A stretch of 64,000 bases of DNA from Gemmatimonadota bacterium (lineage in GTDB: Bacteria; Gemmatimonadota; Gemmatimonadetes; Gemmatimonadales; GWC2-71-9), in assembly GCA_003222195.1 (NCBI GenBank), contig QHVB01000029.1, positions 62,001 through 126,000 of the forward strand, given 5' to 3'. Shown piece by piece: positions 1 through 10,347 of the stretch. The position numbers and the translations under genes were made by a program. Under the pieces are notes generated by a model, which saw only the letters and a list, made by a program, of their open reading frames with translations, ran no database searches and had not been told where the DNA came from. Numbering within the stretch: position 1 is the stretch's first letter; every line of letters begins with the position of its first letter.

Positions 1-2048
1 TCCTGTTGGCCAATCTCGATATCTTCGGGCGCCGAACGGGCGGGTTCGCCATTGGGCTCGTAGAGGCGCACCGTGGCCTGCTGGGTCTGCGAATCAGACA
101 GCGTGACGGTCGCTCGCAGCGTGGCATCGTCTTGCGGGACCCGCAGGAAATAGCGCTGCACACTCCCTGGGGCCACGGCGCGCCGCTCGTCGAACAGGGC
201 TTTCGTGCTGAGATCCATCGGAACAATCACCGTGTTCACCAGCGTAAACAGCGGCCCGGCGACAGGATCGCGGGGATTGATTGCGGTCACGGTCCCGACG
301 TACAGCCCTGGAGCCGTCAACGCGCTCCGCTGGTACGTCACAGGGATCTGTGTCGCGCGCGGCGCGGCATCTACCGCCTCGTCCACGCTGAGCCACGGCA
401 CGTCGGAGCGCAGCGCAAACTCCGCGGCGCGCAATCCCGCGAGGTGGCGCACGGTGAACGTTTCGACGCTATCGGGTCCCGCGAACCCGTTCCGCAAGAA
501 GGCGGCCGTCACGCCATGTGCGGCTTGCACGCCGTAGATCGAGCCCTGATGTCCGCCTTCGAGCCACCGGTAGGCACCCTCGAGCGCCGGCATCCCCGCC
601 CCGTCGTCGATGGTGCGCGCGCCGGCGAACGGGCGTGCGGATATGCGGAGCGCCTGGATGATGTCCGCGGCCACGCCGCGTCTGCCTTCCTGTGTCAACG
701 CCGATACGAGACAGGCGGCGAGTCCGGCGGCGTGCGGCGACGCCATGCTCGTCCCGCCTTTGATCTCATTCCCCGTGTCCCAGCGCGGGACGCTCGAGAA
801 CGCGACCCCGGGCGTGACGACATCGGGTTTGGCGAGCTCACCGCCGCGCGAGCTGAACCACGCCAGCACATCGCGCGCCGGTGGCACGCCCGGCTGCGGC
901 GCCCGCTGAAATGCTCCGGGATAAGCGGCGCCGACCGACAACGCCAGGTCCGCCGACCCCGGGAAGCCGACGGTCGACAGGCCGGGTCCGTCGTTGCCGG
1001 CGCTGATCGCGAAGACCGCCTCGGGATGGCTGACGAGAAAGGCGTCGACGATCGAATCGATGACCGCGCGTCCCTCATGCTCGTTGCCGACGCCGAAACT
1101 CATGTTGAGCACCAGCGGCAGGCCGCGCTGCGCCGCGTAGCGCGCGGCATAGTCGATCGCGCGCATCATGCTGCCGTGGACCGTGACGCCGCCGCGCGCA
1201 TTGTTCGCGATCTTCAGGCCGATGATCTGCGCGCCCGGGGCCACCCCGTTGAATCCCGCCACATCGAACAGGTTGTAACCGGCCGCGATGCCGGCCACGT
1301 GGGTGCCGTGGCCAGAGGTGTCGAAGAACAAGTCGAGGACGGGCGCGCTGTCCGCCGTCTGGCTGAAGTTCGCGACGATCGTGAGCGGCTTCTTGCCGAG
1401 TGCGATGGTCTCGTGGCCCTGGCGGAAGTCGTGCAGCGGCATTTCGTCCTCGAACGAGCCGTCGAGGTTCGTGTCGAGGAATGCGACCCACCCGTCTGAG
1501 GCTTTCACGACCACGACCGGGAATTCGTCGGTGTTGCGGCCGTTGCCGTTGATGTCGCCCGCCGGCGGACGGCCCAGCGGCAGCTCTCTGAATACGCCTC
1601 GATACCACGTCGTCGCCGCCGTCAGGCGCCCGATGCGCGCCGCGCCTTTCATCTCGGTGCCGGTGGGCGCCGGGAATGCGGCCAGCGCCACACGGCCTTC
1701 CCCCGAGAAATCCCGCAGCTCGACGATCTTGGGTGCGCCGGTGCTGGTCGCGATCAGTCCGGGGACGCCGGGATCGATGCCGCTGTCGAGAATGGCGATG
1801 AGCACGCCACGGCCGTCGTAGGTCGGATGCAGTGAGCGAAACAGGTCCACGCCGGTACTCTTGAGCGGCATGAGCCCGAGCATGTAGGCCACGGCCGGCT
1901 CGACCGCCGGCTGCGGTGTGGACGCTCGGCTGCCATCCGATGGAGTCGGGGCGGGAGCCGCGGGCGCGGGCTTGATGGGTTTGGTCACGGCTTTGGAGCT
2001 CGCGCACGCGACGCCCAAAAGAAGGAACGCTGTTGCAAGAGGCTTCAC
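1..2048 (-). CDS. Subtilisin-like serine protease (S8), lipoprotein, 3' end outside window
   Basis: Exported endopeptidase or tripeptidyl-peptidase-like enzyme of the subtilase clan. The N-terminus reads [18 protein letters not shown], a signal peptide ending in a lipobox (GVAC), then a Pro/Ala-rich linker. The catalytic triad is complete: Asp88 in AILDSGID, His247 in HGTHVAG and Ser434 in GGTSMASPH. The long Asp-to-His spacing (159 residues against about 30-40 in ordinary subtilisins) resembles tripeptidyl peptidase II, which carries an insertion there. At least 682 residues lie in the window and the C-terminus is missing. The GTG start overlaps the stop of the upstream carboxylase gene as GTGA, so it is the last visible gene of the long minus-strand chain. 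The substrate is unknown. Confidence 0.9.
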   Translation of the reverse strand, partial: MKPLATAFLLLGVACASSKAVTKPIKPAPAAPAPTPSDGSRASTPQPAVEPAVAYMLGLMPLKSTGVDLFRSLHPTYDGRGVLIAILDSGIDPGVPGLIATSTGAPKIVELRDFSGEGRVALAAFPAPTGTEMKGAARIGRLTAATTWYRGVFRELPLGRPPAGDINGNGRNTDEFPVVVVKASDGWVAFLDTNLDGSFEDEMPLHDFRQGHETIALGKKPLTIVANFSQTADSAPVLDLFFDTSGHGTHVAGIAAGYNLFDVAGFNGVAPGAQIIGLKIANNARGGVTVHGSMMRAIDYAARYAAQRGLPLVLNMSFGVGNEHEGRAVIDSIVDAFLVSHPEAVFAISAGNDGPGLSTVGFPGSADLALSVGAAYPGAFQRAPQPGVPPARDVLAWFSSRGGELAKPDVVTPGVAFSSVPRWDTGNEIKGGTSMASPHAAGLAACLVSALTQEGRRGVAADIIQALRISARPFAGARTIDDGAGMPALEGAYRWLEGGHQGSIYGVQAAHGVTAAFLRNGFAGPDSVETFTVRHLAGLRAAEFALRSDVPWLSVDEAVDAAPRATQIPVTYQRSALTAPGLYVGTVTAINPRDPVAGPLFTLVNTVIVPMDLSTKALFDERRAVAPGSVQRYFLRVPQDDATLRATVTLSDSQTQQATVRLYEPNGEPARSAPEDIEIGQQ

Positions 2049-3609
2049 GAGAGACTCGGCAGGGCAAAGGCCCCCAGATGCGGGCCGGTGAATTCGCTGG
2101 ACACCTCGAGCAGAAACGCGAGCGTATCACGCGTCTCTTCGGGTGTGAGAATCGCATCGACAAACCCGCGCGCGCCCGCGAATTTGGCGTCTAACTGGTG
2201 CTCATAGTCGGCGCGCATGGCATCGACCGCGACGGCGTTGTGCGGCTTGGCGGCGTCGGCGCCGTACACCGCCTGCACGGCGGACTCGCCTTCCATCACG
2301 CCCATGCGGCCGGTCGGCCAGGACACGATGAAGTCGGGATCGAACCCCTGTCCCGCCATTGCGTAGTAGCCCGCGCCGGACGCGTGATTGACGGTGAGGA
2401 CGAGCTTGGGAACGGTCGCCGTCGCCATCGCTTCGACGAACCGCGCACCTGCCCGGATGATACCGGTGTGTTCCGCCTCCGTCCCGACCATGAAGCCGGA
2501 AACATCCTGAATGAACAACAGCGGTACACGCTCGCGGTCGGCGTTCTCGATGAAATAGGCCACCTTCTCGGCGCTTTCCGTGTAGATGATGCCCCCGATG
2601 CGGGGCGCTTCAGTCTTCTTCCTGCCCTTGATCACGCCGCGGGAGTTGGCGATCACCGCCACCTGCCGTCCCTCGACGGCTCCGTGCCCGCAGATCATCT
2701 CGGGTGCGACGTCGGGCTGGAACTCGTCGAACCGTCCGGCATCGAGCAGACATTCGAACAGCGCGCGCACGTCGTAGCTCATCCGATGATCGACGGGAAT
2801 CAGCTCGTACAATTCCTTGGTATCCCGCATGGGTGCAGGATACGTGCGGCGCGACGTCGTGTGTGGCAAGCGGCCCAGGTACTCGCGGATCCTGGCCAGG
2901 CATTCCTTGTCATCTTTGGTGCGGTAGTGCGCGACGGCACTGATCGTAGTGTGGGTCGTGGCACCGCCCAAGGTTTCTGCGTCGACCACCTGCCCTGTGG
3001 CCCCTTTGACGAGATTGGGCCCGCCCAACCCCATGAACGATGTCCCCTCGACCATGAAGATCACGTCCGACAACGCCGGCAAGTACGCCCCACCCGCGAT
3101 GCAGGGACCCATCACGGCGGCGATCTGCGGCACTTTGAGATAACGCCGCATGATCGAGTTGTAGTAGAAGATGCGCGCGGCACCATACTGTCCGGGAAAG
3201 ACCCCGCCCTGATAGGGAAGGTTTACACCGGCCGAGTCGACCAGATAGACGATCGGGATGCGTTGGCGCATCGCGATCTCCTGCGCGCGCAGGATCTTCT
3301 TGATCGTCTCCGGCCACCACGAGCCCGCTTTGACCGTCGCATCGTTGGCTACGACCACCACCGGCCGGCCGCCCACCCGGCCTACTCCTGTCACGACCCC
3401 CGCCGCCGGCGCCTGGCCATCGTACTGGTCATAGGCCACGAGCAACCCGAGTTCGAACCAGGGGCCGTCTTTATCGAGCAGCGCCGCGACGCGCTCCCGG
3501 GCGGTCAGTTTGCCCTGATCGTGCTGGCGCTTGATGCGCTCCGCGCCGCCTCCCTGTTCGAGGCGCGTGCGGAGCTGCTGGTATTCGTCGCTGAGCGTCT
3601 TGAGGCGAC

Positions 3610-3613
<4 letters not shown>
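2045..3613 (-). CDS. Acyl-CoA carboxylase carboxyltransferase (beta) subunit, probably propionyl-CoA
   Basis: Transfers CO2 from carboxybiotin to an acyl-CoA. It is about 522 residues with the two crotonase-like halves of the family. The acyl-CoA oxyanion loop [15 protein letters not shown] lies near residues 169-182 and the biotin-side loop [15 protein letters not shown] near 410-422. The adjacent methylmalonyl-CoA mutase genes point to propionyl-CoA as substrate (product methylmalonyl-CoA). Sequence style also allows a methylcrotonyl-CoA-type enzyme, and no biotin carboxylase alpha subunit is in the window. I chose the GTG that forms a GTGA overlap with the B12-subunit stop, because the protein then begins [10 protein letters not shown]. 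An ATG 24 bases upstream is the alternative. Confidence 0.9.
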
Positions 3614-4025
<412 letters not shown>

Positions 4026-4026
<1 letters not shown>

Positions 4027-5156
4027 CAAGCGCGGAAACGCAGCAGCGCCGCGAGGCCGTCCACGACACGCCGAGCTTTGTCGTCGTAGAGGACGTCCAC
4101 TTGCGCGCGCTGCCTCAGCGCTTCTTCGACCGCCTCGTCGATGCGGGGATCATCGTCCTGCCCGTCGGCCAGCAGCGTACGGACTTGGCCCCGGCTGAGT
4201 GCTTTCAAGGTCGGATCCGCGCCGTTGACCGCCCAGCCGCGCGGCACGCCGTCCTTCACCGCGTCCGCGTGGGCGCGCTCCCACGCGCGCTCGCGCTCCT
4301 CCCGCAGGGCGAGCGCGGCGTCGCGCACCTGCGCCGGCGTCGCCTGCTTGGGGCTGAGCTTCACCACGCCGAAGACCAGATCGTGCACATAGGTGTGAAG
4401 GTGCGGGACGACGGCGCCGGCGTCCACACCGACGCTTCCCAGCACGATGCCACTGAGCGGCTTCTCACGGTTGATCTGGAAGACGCGGTCGGCGATCTGC
4501 GCGTAGAGCCGCTGTTTCTCCGTCCGAATGCGCATGTGGTAGTTGTGTTCGCCCGCGCTGCCGGACGGCGTCCCCCCGCGGGCCATCACCTGCCGCTGGT
4601 TGCCGCCATGGAATTTCGCCGCGCGCGAGGATTCGATCCCAGCCAGGCCCGGTCGCTCCACGCAGTCGTACGCGGTGACCTCGAAGAAGCGCGCCGCGGT
4701 CCGGTCGTAGACGACGACAAGGATCGTGCCGAACTCCTCGTCGAGCGCGACGAGCTCGCGCACCAGCGGCTCGTGCTCGACGGCCAGGCGGGAGCGATGC
4801 ACATGAGGCAGCGGCAGCGCCTCGAACAAATCGAGGCCTTGCGACGCGAAGATCGCGATGGCGTGCGTGTGCGGCAGGTGATTCGGCTCCTCGAGATAGT
4901 CCAGCACGCGCTGCAGATCAGCCGCGATCGCCTCGCGGTCCGCATGCGACACCGACTGCCGGGACAGGCCGCTCGCCGCCTCCTTCACGCGGTTCTTCAT
5001 CTTGATGAGGTACTTGCCGCGCATGCGGTCGCGCGGCTCGAGCTTGAGATAGCAGGTCACCACCCAGTATGGGCCAGGCTCGATCGCTGCTAGCCGCTGC
5101 ACCGCGGCGTGAACGCCCTGCTCGCTCACGACACCCGTGAATGGCGGGGCGCTCAT
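4026..5156 (-). CDS. eRF1-like protein, baeRF family (probably family 10)
   Basis: A 376-aa protein resembling the bacterial archaeo-eukaryotic release-factor-like (baeRF) families: a mixed alpha/beta N-terminal part with [16 protein letters not shown] near 145-160, a basic segment [11 protein letters not shown] at about 179-189, and a C-terminal part with [16 protein letters not shown]. The GGNQ at 184-187 sits where eRF1/Dom34 relatives carry the GGQ-type tip loop. Homologues are predicted to act on ribosomes, in peptide release or rescue, but the biochemical role is not established. It lies between the large and small subunit genes of methylmalonyl-CoA mutase, 3 bp after one and overlapping the other by one base, so it must be co-transcribed. 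Family number is from memory and less certain than the superfamily. Confidence 0.75.
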
Positions 5157-5159
5157 CGA

Positions 5160-6722
5160 CTAGAAGAAGACGGGTTCACGGTATGCCCCCCACACGCGCT
5201 CCAGCGCGTGCCGGATCTCGTAGAGCGTGGCGTACGCCCGCGCGCAGTCGAGCATCGGTCCGATCACGTTCTGGTCCGACTCCGCCGCGTGGCGCAATGT
5301 CTCGAGCCGCTGTTCGACCACGGTGTTGTCTCGCTCGGCGCGCACGCGCGCCAGGCGGCGCCGCTGCTCGTCTTCGGCGTCATTGGAAACCTTGAGGATC
5401 TCCACCGGGTGATCGTCGTCGGACAGGAATTCGTTGACGCCGACGATGACTTGTTCGCCCAGCTCCACCTGACGCTGGAACGCGGCGGCCGATAGGGCAA
5501 TCTGGCGCTGGAACCAGCCGGTCTCGATCCCGCGGACGACTCCGCCAATCGAATTGATCTCGGCAAACAGCGCTTCGGCTTCGCGCTCGAGCTGGTCGGT
5601 CATGGCTTCGATGTAATAGGAGCCGCCCAATGGATCGATCACTTTCGCCGCACCCGTCTCGTGCGCCAGAATTTGCTGCGTCCGGAGCGCCACCTGGACG
5701 GACTGCTCGGTCGGCAGCGCGAGCGTCTCGTCGAGGGAGTTCGTATGCAGCGATTGCGTGCCGCCGAGGATGGCGGCGAGAGCCTGGTAGGCGACACGAA
5801 CGATGTTGTTCAGCGGCTGCTGCGCGGTCAGCGTGACGCCGGCCGTCTGGCTGTGGAAACGCATCATCCAGGAGCGGGCCTGCCTGGCTTTGTAGCGCTC
5901 GCGCATGTGTCGCGCCCAGATCCGCCGAGCGGCCCGGAGCTTGGCGATCTCTTCGAAGAAGTCGTTGTGGATGTCCCAGAAGAAGGAGAGACGCGCCGCG
6001 AAGCTGTCGATATCGAGACCGCGAGCCACCCCGCGCTCCACGTAGGTGAAGCCGTTCGCGAGCGTGAAGGCGAGCTCCTGTGCCGCGGTCGCGCCCGCTT
6101 CGCGGATGTGGTAGCCGGAGATCGAGATCGTATTCCACAGCGGCGTGTGCTTCGCGCCCCACTCGAACATGTCAACGATGACTTTCAGCGCGGGCTCGAC
6201 CGGATAGACCCACGCGTGCTGGGCCATGTACTCCTTGAGGATGTCGTTTTGGACCGTGCCGCGCAGCTTCGCGAGCGGCACGCCTTGCTTCTCGGCGGCC
6301 GCCACGTAGAAGCAGAACAGGATCGCCGCCGGGCCGTTGATCGTCATCGACGTCGAGACCTGATCGAGTGGAATGCCGGCGAACAGCGTCTCCATATCGG
6401 CCAGCGACGAGATCGCGACGCCGCATTTCCCCACTTCTCCCTCTGCGCGCGGATGATCCGAGTCGTAACCCATCAGCGTGGGAAAGTCGAACGCGACGGA
6501 GAGGCCGGTCTGACCGTGCTCGAGCAGGAACTTGTACCGCTGGTTGGTATCGGCCGCGCTGCCGAAGCCAGCAAACTGCCGCATCGTCCACAGCTTGCCG
6601 CGGTACATCGTGGGATGAATCCCGCGGGTAAAGGGGTACTCGCCGGGGCGGCCGAGCTGGCGCTCGGCGTCGAAGCCGTTGAGGTCGGCGGCCGTGTACA
6701 CCGGCTTCTTCTGGATGGTCAT
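5160..6722 (-). CDS. Methylmalonyl-CoA mutase, catalytic (large) subunit
   Basis: Isomerises methylmalonyl-CoA and succinyl-CoA by a B12 radical mechanism. It has 520 aa and covers only the TIM-barrel substrate domain. Family landmarks are [14 protein letters not shown] near residue 29, [11 protein letters not shown] near 125, [11 protein letters not shown], and [13 protein letters not shown] near 203-215. The cobalamin domain is a separate gene downstream, so the active enzyme is expected to be a two-polypeptide complex. The start overlaps the meaB stop as ATGA, linking mutase and its chaperone translationally. The C-terminus [18 protein letters not shown] and later residues match the linker normally joining to the B12 domain. 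Confidence 0.96.
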   Translation of the reverse strand: MTIQKKPVYTAADLNGFDAERQLGRPGEYPFTRGIHPTMYRGKLWTMRQFAGFGSAADTNQRYKFLLEHGQTGLSVAFDFPTLMGYDSDHPRAEGEVGKCGVAISSLADMETLFAGIPLDQVSTSMTINGPAAILFCFYVAAAEKQGVPLAKLRGTVQNDILKEYMAQHAWVYPVEPALKVIVDMFEWGAKHTPLWNTISISGYHIREAGATAAQELAFTLANGFTYVERGVARGLDIDSFAARLSFFWDIHNDFFEEIAKLRAARRIWARHMRERYKARQARSWMMRFHSQTAGVTLTAQQPLNNIVRVAYQALAAILGGTQSLHTNSLDETLALPTEQSVQVALRTQQILAHETGAAKVIDPLGGSYYIEAMTDQLEREAEALFAEINSIGGVVRGIETGWFQRQIALSAAAFQRQVELGEQVIVGVNEFLSDDDHPVEILKVSNDAEDEQRRRLARVRAERDNTVVEQRLETLRHAAESDQNVIGPMLDCARAYATLYEIRHALERVWGAYREPVFF

Positions 6723-7810
6723 GTCCCGTTCCTCACCTGAGCGAGGACCTCCGCGGCGACGTCGTACGGCGTACGCGTTCCGGCGGCCACGTCATCGAGA
6801 CGCCGGGCGAGGAGAGCTTCGGCCTCTGTCTCATCCCATACCCATTGGCGGATCGCCCGATTCACAACCGCGCGCGTGCGGGCGGCGAGCCTGCGCTTCC
6901 GTCGCTCGACCAGCTTCCCCGTGCGCGCGAGGAACTCGTGGTGCTGGTCGAGTGCGGCGATGAGGTCTGCGATCCCGTCGCCTTTTGAGGCGACCGTAGT
7001 CAGCACCGGGGCCTCCCAATCGTTGGAATGTTGGACGGTTGGAAGCTTTTTCCGTCCAACCTTCTCACCTTCCAACCTTCCGTGATGAGGCCGCACATGC
7101 GCAAACGCATTCCCGCGGCGTATCCCCAGCATCACTTCCACTTCATGCTTCAGCTTGTCCGCCCCCGGCCGGTCGCTCTTGTTGATCACGTACAGCTCGG
7201 CGATCTCCATGACGCCGGCCTTGAGAGTCTGGATGCCGTCGCCCGATTCGGGCACGAGGACTAGCACCGTCGTTTCGGCCGTCGCCGCGACGTCGAGCTC
7301 GGTTTGACCCACGCCGACCGTCTCGATGAGGATACGATCGAATCCAAACGCCTCGAGAACGTCGGCGACCTCTTCGGTCGTGGTCGCGAGGCCGCCTTGC
7401 GCGCCGCGCGTCGCCATGGACCGAATGAAGACGCCGGGATCGAGACTCACCGCCTCCATGCGAATGCGGTCGCCAAGCAGCGCGCCGCCGGTAAAGGGAC
7501 TCGTGGGGTCGACGGCGATCACTGCGACCTTGAGCCCCCGCTCGCGGTAGACACGAACCAGCTGCTCGGTCAATGTGCTCTTGCCGGCTCCGGGCGGTCC
7601 GGTGACGCCGATGCGTTGCGTGGTGGGCTTGCCAATCCGCTTGTGGATTTCCGACAACACACGCTCGAACCCTTCGCGCTGGTTCTCGACCAGGCTGATG
7701 GCACGCGCGAGTGCCGCGGTATCGCCCCGCGCCAGGCCTTCGAGCACTGCATCGAGTCGCATACGCTCTAAGGATAACGCGGGGGGGGGCGGAGGGGGCG
7801 TGGCGTTCAT
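6719..7810 (-). CDS. meaB: Methylmalonyl-CoA mutase-associated GTPase (MeaB/ArgK type)
   Basis: G3E-family P-loop GTPase that gates cofactor loading and protects B12 mutases. Motifs: Walker [37 protein letters not shown] (switch II) and NKSD (base recognition). It is 363 aa from the ATG that overlaps the mgtE stop (ATGA). A second in-frame ATG lies at 7762-7760. Between the two starts is a run of nine C (G on the plus strand, 7781-7789) that encodes a poly-proline stretch. Around residues 244-262 the coding sequence holds a low-complexity repeat tract ([18 protein letters not shown]) that looks inserted compared with what I recall of family members. It is encoded directly before the mutase. 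Confidence 0.93.
   Translation of the reverse strand: MNATPPPPPPALSLERMRLDAVLEGLARGDTAALARAISLVENQREGFERVLSEIHKRIGKPTTQRIGVTGPPGAGKSTLTEQLVRVYRERGLKVAVIAVDPTSPFTGGALLGDRIRMEAVSLDPGVFIRSMATRGAQGGLATTTEEVADVLEAFGFDRILIETVGVGQTELDVAATAETTVLVLVPESGDGIQTLKAGVMEIAELYVINKSDRPGADKLKHEVEVMLGIRRGNAFAHVRPHHGRLEGEKVGRKKLPTVQHSNDWEAPVLTTVASKGDGIADLIAALDQHHEFLARTGKLVERRKRRLAARTRAVVNRAIRQWVWDETEAEALLARRLDDVAAGTRTPYDVAAEVLAQVRNGT
7030..7077. repeat. Nested inverted-repeat tract inside meaB
   Basis: Plus-strand GTTGGACGG (7030-7038) pairs with CCGTCCAAC (7052-7060), and GGTTGGAAG (7037-7045) pairs with CTTCCAACC (7069-7077). The arms interleave, giving two mutually exclusive 9-bp stems within 48 bases. The tract is rich in GGTTGGA/TCCAACC words and noticeably lower in G+C than its surroundings, yet it keeps the meaB frame open. 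It resembles short palindromic elements that insert into coding regions, though origin by transfer is an inference. Confidence 0.6.
7781..7789. repeat. Nine-base G/C homopolymer tract near the meaB start
   Basis: Nine consecutive G on the plus strand (C in the coding strand) just after the meaB start codon, encoding consecutive prolines. A one-base slip would abolish translation from the first ATG but not from the in-frame ATG at 7762. Confidence 0.8.
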
Positions 7811-9129
7811 AGGAGGGTTCCGCGGAGGATCACGCTCGCGACCGTGAAGTAAATAACGAGGCCGGTCACGTCCACCAGCGTTGCGACGAAAGGCGCGGAC
7901 GCGCTCGCCGGGTCGAAGCCGAGACGGCGCAGAATGAACGGCAGGAACGATCCAGCCATCGTCCCGAATGTCACGACGCCGATGAGACTCCCGAACACCG
8001 TTACGGCGACCAACATATAGTGCTCGCCGTAGATCCCCGTGATTGCGTGCCACAACGTGATGCGCAAGAACCCGATGGTTCCCAACACCGTGCCAAGCAC
8101 AGCGCCGGCGGCGATTTCGCGCCGGATGACGCGCCACCAGTCGCGCAACCGGACTTCGCCCAGTGCCATCGCACGGATCACGAGCGTCGAGGCTTGGGAC
8201 CCGGAGTTACCACCGCTGGAGATGATGAGCGGGACGAACAACGCGAGGATGACCGCTTTGGCGATCTCCTCCTCGAAGAACGCCATCGCCGTCGCGGTGA
8301 GCATTTCCCCCAAGAACAGCGCGGAGAGCCACCCCGCGCGCTTCCGCACCATGCGGCCGAACGCGATCTTGAGATACGGCGCATCGAGTGCCTCGGAACC
8401 GCCGAGTTTCTGGATGTCCTCGGTCGCCTCCTCTTCGACGACCGCGACGACGTCATCAGCGGTGACGACACCCTTCATCCGGCCCGTCGCGTCGACGACG
8501 GGAGCGGCGGCCAGACCGTGTTCGGCGAAGAGGCGAGCCACCGTTTCCTGATCGGCCTCCTCGGGGATGGTGATAATGTTGGTGTGCATGAGGTGCCCGA
8601 CATTCGCCGCCGGGTCCCCGGCAATCAGGTCGGTCAGCGTTATCTGGCCGCTGAGCTTCCCCTGGCTGTCGAGAATGTAGGCGTAGGTCGGAATGTCCCG
8701 AGCGGCCCGTTGCTGCGCCTGGCGCCGGAAGTATCCCAAAGCCTCGGCCACCGTCATGTCAGGTCGCACGCGCATGTACCGCGGATTCATGAGGCCGCCC
8801 GCCTCATCCTCGGCGTACGCGAGCAGAGCGGCGACCTCGGCCCGGGTCGGCTCGTCGAGCAGCGACAACAACCCGCCCCGTTGATCGTCGGGTGCGGCTT
8901 GGATGACGTCGGCGACGTCATCGGGGGCAAGGAGCCGAATCCAATGCCGGCGCTCGCCAGGCGGCAGGGCGAGCAACACGCCGGTCTGGTCAGCAGCGCC
9001 TAAGTCGAAAAAGAACTCGTGTCCTGCCTCATGCGGGAGGCGCTGGAGGCGGCGCGCCCGCTCCGCGGAAGACAGCGTGGGCCATTCCTCGGCAACGCTG
9101 AGATACGTGATTGCGCGCTTGGTAGGCAC
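7807..9129 (-). CDS. mgtE: MgtE-family Mg2+ transporter/channel
   Basis: Inner-membrane Mg2+ channel of 440 aa with the full MgtE layout: an MgtE-N superhelical domain (about residues 1-130), a CBS pair (about 135-255, e.g. EDEAGGLMNPRYMRVRP and GLAAAPVVDATGRMKGVVTADDV), then five transmembrane helices. Signature pore sequences are PLIISSGGNSGSQAST and ATLVDVTGLVIYF, whose Asp is the Mg2+-site residue of the family. The CBS and N domains normally sense cytosolic Mg2+. It follows two CBS/CorC-type proteins after a 3-bp gap, so three Mg2+/CBS proteins are made together. Its stop overlaps the meaB start. Confidence 0.96.
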   Translation of the reverse strand: MPTKRAITYLSVAEEWPTLSSAERARRLQRLPHEAGHEFFFDLGAADQTGVLLALPPGERRHWIRLLAPDDVADVIQAAPDDQRGGLLSLLDEPTRAEVAALLAYAEDEAGGLMNPRYMRVRPDMTVAEALGYFRRQAQQRAARDIPTYAYILDSQGKLSGQITLTDLIAGDPAANVGHLMHTNIITIPEEADQETVARLFAEHGLAAAPVVDATGRMKGVVTADDVVAVVEEEATEDIQKLGGSEALDAPYLKIAFGRMVRKRAGWLSALFLGEMLTATAMAFFEEEIAKAVILALFVPLIISSGGNSGSQASTLVIRAMALGEVRLRDWWRVIRREIAAGAVLGTVLGTIGFLRITLWHAITGIYGEHYMLVAVTVFGSLIGVVTFGTMAGSFLPFILRRLGFDPASASAPFVATLVDVTGLVIYFTVASVILRGTLL

Positions 9130-9132
9130 CGG

Positions 9133-10347
9133 TTACTCCGGGCGGTCGAGTGGTTGCACGCGGCTCGGTCCAGGTCGTACGGCCACCCGCTCCACGCGCG
9201 TTGCACTGGCGGCGAGGATGTCGAACTCGAGACCCTTGAGCGTGAATCGCTCGCCCGGGTGAGGGATCCGGCCCAGCGCTTGAATCAGCAATCCGCCCAC
9301 AGACTGGGCGCCCCCGCCTCCGCCCCCGCCCCCACCCTCGCCTCCGCGCCCGCCGAGCGTCACACCGAGCTTTTCCGCTAGCTCGGTCGTGGCCGTGTTC
9401 CCGCTGACTTCCACGATGCGCGTCGCATGGTGCGTCGGCGCGGTCGGTTCGAACAGCTCGCTCACGAGGTCGTTGAGCAGATCCCCGAACGTGACGAGCC
9501 CCGCGGTCCCGCCGAACTCGTCCAACACCACCGCGAGGTGCTGCCCACCACGCTGCATCTCGAGCATCAGGTCCGCGGCCCGCATGGTGCCGGGAACGGT
9601 CAGCGGCGGGCGCACCTGAATCGGATCCTCGGGCTGGCGGCCCAGGAGATCCAGCGTGTGCGCGACGCCCACCACCTCGTCGAGCGAGCCGCGATAGACC
9701 GGATAGCGACTGTATCCCGACTGCTGCAGGACGTGCGCAGCTTCGGCGGTCAGGATCCCTTCGGGGAACGCGACGATCGCGGTGCGCGGGGTCATCAGCT
9801 CGCGCAGCGGGCGATCCGAGAACGCGAGGACCCCCGAGACGACCGCCATTTCGTCGGTCGCTGCCAACGTTTCGGTGCCGCCGGTCGACAACAATGCCTC
9901 GAGAGTCGTGCGCGTCGAACGCTCGCGGCGTGGAATGAACGGTGACAGCACCACACCCAGCTGGTCCATCCACGGCACGGCGCGCCCGACGAGTCCTTCT
10001 GCCCAACGGCGGCCCACGACGCGCGGCACGAGATAGGCCGCGCTGATGAACAGCGGCACCCCGACGGTGATCGTGAATATCCCCAAAAACGTCGGGGTCG
10101 TCGCCGCGAGCAACGCGGGCATCGCGCCCGCCGCGAGGAGGACGCCAAGGGTGGTGAGCATGTTCGCCGCGGCAATCGTCCGACCGGGGTTTTGAAGGAC
10201 GCCCGCCGTCGCCGGCGAGCCTCGCAACTTGTACGCCACCCAGCGAGTCAGCTCATGTTGGCTGACGGTCGCGGCCGCGACGCCGACCGCCGCCGATACA
10301 CCGGCGAGGATGAGCCCGATGAGCAGCACGACGAGCGCGACGCTCAT
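9133..10347 (-). CDS. CNNM/CorC-HlyC-type membrane protein with CBS pair (second of two)
   Basis: 404 aa. A hydrophobic N-terminus with about four membrane segments (residues 1-110, diverged DUF21-like) is followed by a CBS pair (RPLRELMTPRTAIVAFP through GGQHLAVVLDEFGGTAGLVTFGDLL) and a C-terminal CorC_HlyC domain. The family is linked to Mg2+/Co2+ efflux or its control. The linker before the CorC_HlyC domain carries an unusual glycine tract with nine consecutive Gly, encoded by a C-rich run at about 9305-9355. It is a tandem paralogue of the next gene upstream, overlapping it as ATGA, and may form a heteromer with it. Confidence 0.85.
   Translation of the reverse strand: MSVALVVLLIGLILAGVSAAVGVAAATVSQHELTRWVAYKLRGSPATAGVLQNPGRTIAAANMLTTLGVLLAAGAMPALLAATTPTFLGIFTITVGVPLFISAAYLVPRVVGRRWAEGLVGRAVPWMDQLGVVLSPFIPRRERSTRTTLEALLSTGGTETLAATDEMAVVSGVLAFSDRPLRELMTPRTAIVAFPEGILTAEAAHVLQQSGYSRYPVYRGSLDEVVGVAHTLDLLGRQPEDPIQVRPPLTVPGTMRAADLMLEMQRGGQHLAVVLDEFGGTAGLVTFGDLLNDLVSELFEPTAPTHHATRIVEVSGNTATTELAEKLGVTLGGRGGEGGGGGGGGGAQSVGGLLIQALGRIPHPGERFTLKGLEFDILAASATRVERVAVRPGPSRVQPLDRPE

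Noticed and set aside
6-1499. Long plus-strand open frame of almost 500 codons opposite the subtilase gene
   Set aside because: The minus frame shows a full catalytic triad and lipoprotein signal. The plus frame has only Arg/Ala/Gly-rich sequence typical of antisense frames in GC-rich DNA.
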